Assembly: GCA_966250865.1 (NCBI GenBank)
Contig: CBINIT010000022.1
Span: 1-17,224, forward strand
Length of the DNA stretch: 17,224 nucleotides
Source of the DNA: CAYGGE01 sp966250865
GTDB taxonomy: Bacteria; Patescibacteriota; UBA1384; CAYGGE01
Reading direction: 5' to 3'
The translations under genes were made by a program, and so were the position numbers. Shown piece by piece: positions 1 through 5,387 of the stretch. The notes under the pieces were generated by a model, which was not told the origin of the DNA, made no database searches, and saw nothing but the letters and a program-made list of their open reading frames with translations. Numbering within the stretch: the stretch's first letter is position 1; each line of letters opens with the position of its first letter.

Positions 1-2
1 AA

Positions 3-131
3 GCCTGGACTCGTTGGGGGTTAGTAGTCTTTATTGTTTTGCTTATTGCTATGCTGGCCTTTAGTTATTATATTTTCTCTGTTGTTGGAATCGATAGCTT
101 TATTGGGACGCCGGTTCCTCAAATAACCTAA
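3..131 (+). CDS. C-terminal end of a membrane protein (partial, runs off the left edge)
   Basis: An open frame enters from the window edge and ends at TAA 129-131. The visible 42 residues begin AWTRWGLVVFIVLLIAMLAF and contain one strongly hydrophobic stretch of about 18 residues that starts after a basic WTRW motif. This is followed by a short polar tail ending in TPVPQIT. The pattern fits a C-terminal membrane segment with a short tail. Too little is present to name a family. The stop lies only 5 bases before the rsmI start and rsmI has no clear Shine-Dalgarno of its own, so the two genes are probably co-transcribed and translationally coupled. Confidence 0.6.
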   Translation, partial: AWTRWGLVVFIVLLIAMLAFSYYIFSVVGIDSFIGTPVPQIT

Positions 132-136
132 ACTTT

Positions 137-928
137 ATGCTGTATCTTGTTGCTACGCCGATCGGCAACCTGGCCGACATAACTTCTCGTGCGATCGAAA
201 CCCTGAAAAGTGTCGATCTTATTGCCTGTGAAGATACGCGACACACGAAAATTCTGCTTGATCGATATGGTATTACCACTTCAACCGTCAGTTATCATCA
301 GCATAGTAGCCTTCAGAAGATTGACTGGTTGGTGGGTCAGCTCGCTGAAGGAAAGCAGATCGCTTTGGTGACCGATGCGGGCACGCCGGGTATTTCTGAC
401 CCTGGTGGTGTCTTAGTTCAAAAAGTACATGAGTACAATAGAGAAGCAGCGAAACCAATTTCGATTATTTCGGTTCCAGGTGCTTCGTCGCTGACGGCCG
501 CATTGTCTGTTTCTGGCTTTCCGGCTGATACCTTTCTCTTCCTCGGATTCTTGCCTAAAAAGAAAGGGCGACAGAGTTTGCTGGCTTCACTTGCCTCTCT
601 TGATAAACCATTAGGTATCGAAACCATTGCCTTCTTTGAGTCAGCGATTCGGATTAACCAAACACTTATCGATATCCAAACTACATTTCTTCAGTCATCC
701 TTGACCGGTGCGCAGCAACAGGATCGAGGATCCCGTGCCAAACGAGATTCCCGATCAGAAGCGCTTCCGCTTTCTGTCGGGAATGACAAGATAGTCAGCG
801 TCTGTCTCTGTCGTGAGCTAACGAAGCAGTTTGAAGAGATCTGGCGTGGTAGTCTGGCGGAAGCGATTGAGAAAACAAAAAAGCCCCAAAAGGGCGAGTT
901 TGTAGTAGTACTCCATTTTAATCGATAG
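137..928 (+). CDS. rsmI: 16S rRNA (cytidine(1402)-2'-O)-methyltransferase RsmI, with an inserted palindromic-element peptide
   Basis: RsmI transfers a methyl group from SAM to the 2'-O of C1402 in 16S rRNA, tuning the ribosomal P site. The 263-residue protein shows the tetrapyrrole-methylase-type fold: LYLVATPIGNLADIT at 2-16, CEDTRHT at 31-37, VTDAGTPGISDPG at 78-90, the SVPGASSLTAAL SAM-binding region at 112-123, FFES at 166-169, CRELTKQFEE at 225-234 and the GEFVVVLHF ending. Family members often carry an extra C-terminal region that is absent here. Residues 187-217, between the FFES helix and the CRELTK strand, do not belong to the family. They are translated from a 95-bp palindromic repeat also found inside tatD in this window. 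Without it the protein would be about 230 residues. The reading frame is intact and all core motifs remain, so function is probably retained. Start chosen at the only ATG fitting the conserved N-terminus. Confidence 0.95.
   Translation: MLYLVATPIGNLADITSRAIETLKSVDLIACEDTRHTKILLDRYGITTSTVSYHQHSSLQKIDWLVGQLAEGKQIALVTDAGTPGISDPGGVLVQKVHEYNREAAKPISIISVPGASSLTAALSVSGFPADTFLFLGFLPKKKGRQSLLASLASLDKPLGIETIAFFESAIRINQTLIDIQTTFLQSSLTGAQQQDRGSRAKRDSRSEALPLSVGNDKIVSVCLCRELTKQFEEIWRGSLAEAIEKTKKPQKGEFVVVLHFNR
694..788 (+). repeat. In-frame palindromic repeat element, copy 1 (inside rsmI)
   Basis: A 95-bp element starting GTCATCCTTGACCGG and ending TCTGTCGGGAATGACA. It matches the 101-bp copy at 5765-5865 (opposite orientation) at both ends and in the blocks GATCGAGGA and CGAGATTCCCGATCAGA. 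The right half folds as a hairpin, GATTCCCGATCAGA against TCTGTCGGGAAT. The left half is a more degenerate hairpin. It is read in the same frame as the tatD copy, giving the shared peptide pattern SSLTG-DRG-RDSRS-SVGND. The six-base length difference between copies preserves the frame. Confidence 0.9.
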
Positions 929-949
929 TTATTGCTTGTAGGGGGGGGT

Positions 950-977
950 GAACAGGGCGCTGCGAGGCGCCCTGTTC
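950..977. terminator. GC-rich hairpin, probably a bidirectional terminator
   Basis: A perfect 11-bp inverted repeat, GAACAGGGCGC (950-960) and GCGCCCTGTTC (967-977), with a 6-base loop. It lies between the converging rsmI (plus) and the minus-strand 131-aa gene. There is no strong T-run on either side. Two more short hairpins follow at 982-1006 (GCATTCG/CGAATGC) and 1012-1029 (GAGCTG/CAGCTC). Confidence 0.6.
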
Positions 978-1022
978 TGTTGCATTCGTGCGGCTTGCTC
1001 GAATGCGAGTGGAGCTGGGTAT

Positions 1023-1418
1023 TCAGCTCGCGAGCTCAGGGTTCAGCGTTCCGTAGCTAATCCTGTCTCCGACGAGCTTGGTGAGGCAGAAGGCTACGCC
1101 GAAGGCGACGCCGACGAGCCCCAGGATGGTGCTGTCCCAACGGGCGGTCCAGCCGAGGCCGAATCCGATCGAGAGGAAGGTAAGGATGGCGGCAGCAAGC
1201 GCTGCCCACCAGTGACTCATGAGGCGATTCGGGACGAGGACGCCCACGAGACCACCTACGAGGATGGCATACTGGGCGCATTCGGACGACCAGTTGCTCT
1301 TGGGGCAGATGTTCTGGTTGAAACAGCAGCCCAGGCACATGCCGATGAACGCGATAATGATGGGCCCCCAGATGCCAATGGCGATGTGAGTGCCCAGCTG
1401 ACCCTCTTCACGTCCCAA
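1023..1418 (-). CDS. Hypothetical small multi-pass membrane protein (131 aa)
   Basis: No family is recognised. The 131 residues hold about four hydrophobic segments: IAIGIWGPIIIAFIGMCLG near 12-30, YAILVGGLVGVLVP near 50-63, WWAALAAAILTFLSIGFGLG near 70-89, and a glycine-rich ILGLVGVAFGVAF segment near 97-109. Four cysteines cluster at about 28-48 (GCCFNQNICPKSNWSSEC) in the first loop, suggesting disulfides or metal binding. The start is a TTG preceded by GGAG at 7-base spacing on the minus strand; no in-frame ATG lies closer. A promoter with -10 TATACT sits about 60 bases upstream, and the GC-rich hairpin at 950-977 follows. It is probably in its own transcription unit, next to the 34/96/51-aa cluster and similar in character. 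Minus-strand reading is favoured because the plus-strand frame over the same bases is low-complexity. Confidence 0.65.
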   Translation of the reverse strand: MGREEGQLGTHIAIGIWGPIIIAFIGMCLGCCFNQNICPKSNWSSECAQYAILVGGLVGVLVPNRLMSHWWAALAAAILTFLSIGFGLGWTARWDSTILGLVGVAFGVAFCLTKLVGDRISYGTLNPELAS

Positions 1419-1455
1419 CGTAATACTCCGACATAGACGAAGAGCTACAGATTGA

Positions 1456-1494
1456 GCTCTTATTGACTAGAGTATAGTCCTTTATTGGTCATTT
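1456..1494 (-). promoter_or_regulatory. Promoter of the 131-aa membrane protein gene
   Basis: On the minus strand, a -35-like TTGTAA is followed by a 16-base spacer and -10 TATACT. Just downstream, in the predicted 5' UTR, AGAGCT is repeated inverted with an 8-base loop (about 1440-1462), which could form a small hairpin. Assigned by position and consensus only. Confidence 0.5.
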
Positions 1495-1540
1495 ACAAAG
1501 TACTAAAAAACACCTTTGGAATGTGCTTGTTGGATTGGAG

Positions 1541-1564
1541 CTGGGGCGCCGCGCGGCGCCCCAG
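1541..1564 (-). terminator. GC-rich terminator hairpin of the small-membrane-protein operon
   Basis: A perfect 10-bp inverted repeat, CTGGGGCGCC (1541-1550) and GGCGCCCCAG (1555-1564), with a GCGC loop. It lies 15 bases past the stop of the 51-aa gene on the minus strand. No clean T-run follows, as with several other GC-rich hairpins in this window. Confidence 0.65.
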
Positions 1565-1578
1565 TCCTGTGCCTTCTG

Positions 1579-1734
1579 CTACCGCCGTACGAGGCGGGTC
1601 GCTGCAAAAGCGGCCATCTTTGCGTACTGGACAGGTGCCATCAGCACCATCCAGAGGAAGGCGAGTGCGCATAGCAGCGCGATGACGATGAAAAAGACGA
1701 AAAGCTCAAATGGATTGAGTGGACAGTGTTGCAT
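1579..1734 (-). CDS. Hypothetical single-pass small membrane protein (51 aa)
   Basis: A 51-codon frame starts at ATG 1734, directly after the TAG stop of the upstream gene with no bases between (TAGATG), and ends at TAG 1579-1581. The protein begins MQHCPLNPFELFVFFIVIAL, continues as a hydrophobic helix to about residue 34, and ends with a basic tail (ATRLVRR), so it is probably a single-pass or hairpin membrane protein with a positive C-terminus. No family is recognised. Exact stop-start abutment, same-strand order and the terminator just beyond argue for a real third gene of a three-gene operon. Its short length means gene callers may miss it. Confidence 0.6.
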   Translation of the reverse strand: MQHCPLNPFELFVFFIVIALLCALAFLWMVLMAPVQYAKMAAFAATRLVRR

Positions 1735-2025
1735 CTAGAGTGCCTTTACTAGGACAAAGCCGATGAGTAGCCAGATGGGCACGCTAACAAGTACTGCTCC
1801 GGCCGTGAGTAGCAGATCAAAGAGCCATTTTCCGAAGCTCTCGGTAGGCTCTTCGGTATGTTCGGCGTGAGCTGCGAGGAGAAGAGCGGGGAAGGCGGCT
1901 ACGATCCACACCGTCTTCCACTCGAGCTGCTTGCCAAAGGCGAGCAGGGCCAGAAAGGACAGGACGAAGCCGCCAGCCAGGATCGTGATGATCCGGACGG
2001 CGGCGAGGTAACTATATCGTGTCAT
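1735..2025 (-). CDS. Hypothetical membrane protein (96 aa)
   Basis: No family is recognised. The frame is open further upstream, but ATG 2025 (MTRYSYLAAVRIITILAGG) is the likely start. It begins 2 bases after the stop of the 34-aa gene, and the upstream extension would overlap that gene and is unlike a membrane protein. The 96 residues contain hydrophobic segments at about 8-27, 35-49 and 73-94, the last separated from the second by a charged loop with HAEHTEEPTESFGKW. This gives about three TM helices. It is the middle gene of a tight minus-strand operon (34, 96, 51 aa), and presumably the three products act together in the membrane. Confidence 0.65.
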   Translation of the reverse strand: MTRYSYLAAVRIITILAGGFVLSFLALLAFGKQLEWKTVWIVAAFPALLLAAHAEHTEEPTESFGKWLFDLLLTAGAVLVSVPIWLLIGFVLVKAL

Positions 2026-2027
2026 AG

Positions 2028-2132
2028 CTAGTGCCTCATGGTGAGCCATGCCCAGCCGAGAACGGCGAACATGACTCCAAAGCCGAAGACCCAGGCAGCA
2101 GCCACCCACCAGTCCTCATACTTGTTGTTCAT
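2028..2132 (-). CDS. Hypothetical single-pass membrane micropeptide (34 aa)
   Basis: A 34-residue frame starts at ATG 2132 with a good Shine-Dalgarno on the minus strand (GGAGGGGCGAAC then ATG) and ends at TAG 2028-2030. The peptide starts MNNKYEDWWVAAAWVFGFGV. It is a polar N-terminus, one tryptophan-rich hydrophobic helix and a short MRH tail. It is the first gene after a good promoter and its stop is 2 bases before the next start, which supports translation. No family is recognised. Its role may be as a small membrane subunit or regulator of the 96- and 51-aa products (inference). Confidence 0.6.
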   Translation of the reverse strand: MNNKYEDWWVAAAWVFGFGVMFAVLGWAWLTMRH

Positions 2133-2166
2133 GTTCGCCCCTCCGAGGCGTACTGGGAGCTGATGC

Positions 2167-2201
2167 GCTTGTTATACGTTAAATCGCTTAAAATAGCAAT
2201 T
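2167..2201 (-). promoter_or_regulatory. Promoter of the 34/96/51-aa membrane operon
   Basis: On the minus strand, TTGCTA, a 17-base spacer (TTTTAAGCGATTTAACG) and TATAAC fit a sigma-70 promoter. The predicted transcript starts roughly 30 bases before the ATG of the 34-aa gene, leaving room for its Shine-Dalgarno. Confidence 0.55.
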
Positions 2202-2234
2202 GCCCCACCCTTTTCTTCCATTTTAGATCAGGTT

Positions 2235-2250
2235 TGCTATAGTAAACACA
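2235..2250 (+). promoter_or_regulatory. Extended -10 promoter of metG, predicted leaderless
   Basis: TGC-TATAGT (2235-2243) is an extended -10 element. Only 6 bases (AAACAC) separate it from the metG ATG at 2250, so transcription would start at or within a base or two of the start codon. There is no Shine-Dalgarno, as expected for a leaderless mRNA. The -35 region is weak. Confidence 0.55.
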
Positions 2251-3683
2251 TGGGAAAATTCTTTGTTACGACGCCGATCTATTACGTAAACGACGTGCCG
2301 CACATCGGCTCTGCCTACACGACGCTCGCGGCTGATGTTTTGGCCAGAGCGCATCGTCAATTTGGCGACGAGGTACTCTTTTTGACTGGTACCGATGAGC
2401 ACGGTGCAAAGATCGCCCAAAAAGCGGCCGATGCGGGCCAAGAGCCACAAGCCTACGTCGACTCGGTCGCTGCGGCATATCAAGAAGCCTGGGCAGCGAT
2501 GGGCATGAGCTATGATCGATTTGCCCGAACGACCGATGAAACCCATATGTCGATCGTCAAAACGGTCTTCCAACGACTCTACGATACCGAGTACTTGTAT
2601 CCTGCCGGGTATGAAGGCTGGTACTGCGTCGGTTGTGAAGAGTATAAAGATGTCGTGCCTGGCACTGAGAATCCAATGTGCGATGCTCATCAGAGGCCGC
2701 TCGAGCTGCTTAAAGAAACAGTCTACTATTTCGCCCTCTCGAAGTTCCAAGACAAGCTGATCAACCTCATTGAAAAAGGTACGTTCAAAGTTACCCCAGC
2801 CGAGCGCCGCAATGAAGTGCTGGCTTTTCTCAAGGGTGAACCGCTCCGAGACATCCCCTTTACTCGAAGTAAGGTGGCCTGGGGGGTTGAAGTCCCGTTT
2901 GCCCCCGAGCAGACGATCTATGTTTGGATTGATGCGTTACTATTCTACTTAACTTTTTCGCGGAACTGGACAAAGACCGAACTCTCCTCTTGGGACACGA
3001 TCCACCAGGCGCTCATGACTGGCCCATGGCCAGCTCATCTTCAGCTGGTTGGTAAGGACATCCTTCGTTTCCATGCGGTTATCTGGCCGGCCGTGCTGCT
3101 GGCGCTCGATCTCCCAACGCAAAAAGAACTGTTTGTGCATGGCTTCTTCACGGTCAATGGCCAGAAGATGAGTAAGACGCTGGGTAATGTTATCCGGCCT
3201 GCCGAACTCACTGAGCGCTACGGCGTGGACGCGGCTCGTTTTTTGATTCTCTCTGCAGTGCCCTATGGTTCCGATGGAGATATTTCAATCGAGAAGATGG
3301 ACGCAGTATACACCTCACAACTGGCAAACGGCTTAGGGAATTTGCTGCAGCGAACCATTGTTTTGATCAATAAATTTGGCATTAAACCTCAAGTAAAGCC
3401 ATCACACATCTCGCAGATTAAAGAGGCATTCTTCAATAACGACCTGAGCGGGGCCATAGCCCAAACAATGATCTTGGTAGACGATGCGAATCGCTATCTT
3501 GCTACGATGCAACCCTGGTCCATGGAGAACGATGCGGAGCGCGAGACGGTGCTGGTGAAGACCTACGAAGAACTCTTAAAGATTACCGAGGCGATCCGAC
3601 CGCTCATGCCAGCTATTGCCGAGAAGATGACCGCCCAACTTGAGACCCTAAAGGCCGAACCACTCTTTCCTCGGTTGCCGTAA
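2250..3683 (+). CDS. metG: Methionine-tRNA ligase (MetG)
   Basis: The enzyme charges tRNA-Met with methionine using ATP. At 477 residues this is a short form that ends after the anticodon-binding helical domain and lacks the C-terminal Trbp111-like tRNA-binding domain of longer MetG proteins. Class I signatures are intact: the HIGH motif as HIGS at 18-21, and KMSK at 306-309 in the sequence GQKMSKTLGN. A zinc knuckle is visible in the connective domain with Cys126, Cys129, Cys144 and His147. The frame is open upstream to about 2031, but homology begins exactly at MGKFFVTTPIYYVNDVPHIG, so ATG 2250 is chosen. It is a monocistronic unit with a terminator just after its stop. The upstream promoter sits too close for a leader. 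Confidence 0.97.
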   Translation: MGKFFVTTPIYYVNDVPHIGSAYTTLAADVLARAHRQFGDEVLFLTGTDEHGAKIAQKAADAGQEPQAYVDSVAAAYQEAWAAMGMSYDRFARTTDETHMSIVKTVFQRLYDTEYLYPAGYEGWYCVGCEEYKDVVPGTENPMCDAHQRPLELLKETVYYFALSKFQDKLINLIEKGTFKVTPAERRNEVLAFLKGEPLRDIPFTRSKVAWGVEVPFAPEQTIYVWIDALLFYLTFSRNWTKTELSSWDTIHQALMTGPWPAHLQLVGKDILRFHAVIWPAVLLALDLPTQKELFVHGFFTVNGQKMSKTLGNVIRPAELTERYGVDAARFLILSAVPYGSDGDISIEKMDAVYTSQLANGLGNLLQRTIVLINKFGIKPQVKPSHISQIKEAFFNNDLSGAIAQTMILVDDANRYLATMQPWSMENDAERETVLVKTYEELLKITEAIRPLMPAIAEKMTAQLETLKAEPLFPRLP

Positions 3684-3684
3684 T

Positions 3685-3715
3685 AGAGAAAAAGCGGAGA
3701 TACTCCGCTTTCTCT
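3685..3715 (+). terminator. Intrinsic terminator after metG
   Basis: The inverted repeat AGAGAAAAAGCGGAG (3685-3699) and CTCCGCTTTCTCT (3703-3715), with a 3-base loop, starts one base after the metG stop codon. The T-rich right arm suits a rho-independent terminator. Confidence 0.75.
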
Positions 3716-4050
3716 ATGCAATCCAACGAATGTATCGGGCATATGCCCGAGGCTTAAAGCGTTTTCGTACGCTTTGCGCCCTGTTTAACGGATGGTTGAA
3801 CAACCAGGTTATGGTTAGCCAGATTGCATATCATTGCAAAGACGTGCACCGTCCTAATTTCATCTTGAGGAAGATGGTACTTCTTACTCTACCTCCTTAC
3901 GACGAAGAGCATACTGCCAAAAGTTCCGATTTTTCGGCCTTGACTACCAGCCGTTTTGGCATTTCTTCCAAAAGCCGTAAAGCGCTCTAGTATTCCATGG
4001 AAGAGTCTATTACTATAGAGATATAATGTAGTTCAGAAAGAGGAGGGGCC
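3716..4050. other. 335-base gap with several short inverted repeats; no recognised gene
   Basis: No known gene is recognised. The region holds a 16-bp perfect palindrome TCGGGCATATGCCCGA (3735-3750), then AAAGCG/CGCTTT around 3757-3776, GGTTG-AA-CAACC near 3793-3804, TTGCA/TGCAA around 3825-3838, CCGA-TTTT-TCGG near 3928-3939, TTTTGG/CCAAAA around 3955-3974, and TTCCATGGAA (3993-4002). An 86-codon plus-strand frame (3730-3990) exists but lacks a Shine-Dalgarno, and its product looks neither membrane-like nor domain-like. A structured RNA is possible. It also includes the EamA gene promoter region, with TATAAT at 4022-4027. Confidence 0.4.
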
Positions 4051-4899
4051 ATGATACCAGTAGTTCTCGGAGCCATTGCTGGAGCAGGCAACGTTCTGCT
4101 CGATAAGTTTATTCTTGCGAAACGCAAGATGGCCCTTGGTGACCATATCCCTTTGGCCTTTGCCTTTCTTTTTGTCACTGCCTTAGCCACTTTGCCTTGG
4201 CTTGGGGCGATCGACCTGTACCTCGCCGTTAACCAGACCTATATCTTTTACTTTATCTTGATGATCCTTCTGGCAATTATCTGGAACATCTTTTACTACC
4301 AAGGACTGCAGAAAGAGAAGATGATTGAGTTCGAGATGGTTATGCTGCTCACCCCGTTAGCCACGGTTGTCTTGGCTGCTCTTTTTTATCCTGAAGAGTT
4401 CAACTTACCGGTCTTTGTGGCGGCAATTATCGGAAGCGTAGCGCTTATCTTGTCGCATGTCCGAAAGCATCACCTTGAGTTCGATAAGTATGCCATGCAT
4501 CTATTGCTTGCCGTATTGCTCATGGCTATGGAGGCGATGGTTCAGAAGGAACTGCTGCAGCTTTATTCGCCGGCTATGCTTTATGCCTTACGAACCGGAA
4601 CCTTAGCGCTGTTCTTTACTATTTACTACCGACCGAATCTTCATCACATCCACGATACCGATTTTCGGCTGGTCTTTCTTTCCTCATTATTCGGTACGAC
4701 CTATATGATCTTGCGTTTCTATGGGTTCAATCAAATTGGCGTGACATTTACGACTTTGATTACCTTGCTTATTCCCGTACTTGCGACTTGGGGAGATGTC
4801 AAAGTAAACCACACGCCAATGCGATGGCGCACCGTTCTCGCCTTCCTGGTTATTATCCTTTGCGTTGTCTACGCAACCATCCAACAGTCAACGCTTTAG
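4051..4899 (+). CDS. EamA/DMT-superfamily transporter-like membrane protein
   Basis: The 282 residues form about ten hydrophobic helices with short loops and an internal two-halves layout, typical of the drug/metabolite transporter superfamily with two EamA repeats. These are roughly 1-135 and 145-280, split by the charged HVRKHHLEFDK segment near 136-146. Both halves end in a helix like the family's last helix, for example LILSHVRK and VVYATIQQ. The substrate cannot be read from sequence. The start has a strong Shine-Dalgarno (GAGGAGGGGCC before ATG) and a TATAAT box about 24 bases upstream. Its stop overlaps the stop of the convergent Nudix gene (shared TTTAG), so there is no separate terminator between them and the transcripts must overlap. 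Confidence 0.8.
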   Translation: MIPVVLGAIAGAGNVLLDKFILAKRKMALGDHIPLAFAFLFVTALATLPWLGAIDLYLAVNQTYIFYFILMILLAIIWNIFYYQGLQKEKMIEFEMVMLLTPLATVVLAALFYPEEFNLPVFVAAIIGSVALILSHVRKHHLEFDKYAMHLLLAVLLMAMEAMVQKELLQLYSPAMLYALRTGTLALFFTIYYRPNLHHIHDTDFRLVFLSSLFGTTYMILRFYGFNQIGVTFTTLITLLIPVLATWGDVKVNHTPMRWRTVLAFLVIILCVVYATIQQSTL

Positions 4900-5375
4900 T
4901 TCCTCGCGTTTAAGAGCTCTTTTGCCTTGGCAATAATACGCGTATTGTCGTCGTACTCATTTTTCGTATCAATTTCTGAAATGGGGACCCAGAGTGAAGC
5001 CTCAACTTCGCCTTCTTGGCTGGTGAGACTCGGGTTGCCTGTGTACTCAAAGAGGTAATAGGTGACCAGCTTATGAATGGTTACGGTTTGGCCATTGGGC
5101 GTGAGGCCGCTCGCTTCAATGTCGCGCGGGAAGCTCGACTCAAACGTATAGTCAATCGTCCCTAGCTCGTCCTCTAAGCGAAGCAGAGAGGCATCGATGC
5201 CCACTTCTTCACTAATCTCGCGTCTGGCGGCATCCTGGAGGCTTTCACCCTGTTCAACATGCCCTTTTGGGAAGGTCCACTTGCCGTATTGATCCTGGAT
5301 CATCACGATGCTAATTGCATCATCGTTATTGCGGTAGACAAGCCCACCGGCGGAGTGTTGTTTCAGTGCATCCAT
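4896..5375 (-). CDS. Nudix hydrolase
   Basis: Nudix enzymes hydrolyse nucleoside diphosphates linked to another moiety. The 159-residue protein has a complete Nudix box at 38-60, following the G-x5-E-x7-REUxEExGU pattern (Gly38, Glu44, Arg52-Glu53, Glu56-Glu57, Gly59). It is preceded by the typical AGGLVYR start of the fold and KWTFPKGHVEQGE. The fold resembles the diadenosine-polyphosphate/MutT-like group with a histidine-containing middle and a WVPISEI strand near the end, but the substrate is not decided by sequence. It lies 12 bases downstream of tatD on the same strand, so the two are probably one operon. Its 3' end overlaps the 3' end of the EamA-like gene. Confidence 0.93.
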   Translation of the reverse strand: MDALKQHSAGGLVYRNNDDAISIVMIQDQYGKWTFPKGHVEQGESLQDAARREISEEVGIDASLLRLEDELGTIDYTFESSFPRDIEASGLTPNGQTVTIHKLVTYYLFEYTGNPSLTSQEGEVEASLWVPISEIDTKNEYDDNTRIIAKAKELLNARN

Positions 5376-5387
5376 GGGAAACCTTTC

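Noticed and set aside
694..788. The insert in RsmI as a normal family loop or a frameshift error
   Set aside because: The matching sequence in tatD, with the same ends, hairpins and reading frame, shows it is a repeat element. Both genes keep their frames and catalytic motifs.
948..1436. 162-codon plus-strand frame over the minus-strand 131-aa gene
   Set aside because: Its product is low-complexity (Glu/Gly/Asp/Ala-rich) as expected for the antisense of a membrane-protein gene. It lacks a ribosome site and starts inside the terminator hairpin.
2031..2249. N-terminal extension of metG to an ATG at 2031
   Set aside because: The added 73 residues have no MetG similarity, overlap the minus-strand small operon and its promoter, and lie upstream of the metG -10 box. 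The conserved protein begins at 2250.
3730..3990. 86-codon plus-strand frame in the gap after metG
   Set aside because: No Shine-Dalgarno, no recognisable domain, and it runs through several inverted repeats. Kept only as part of the structured gap.
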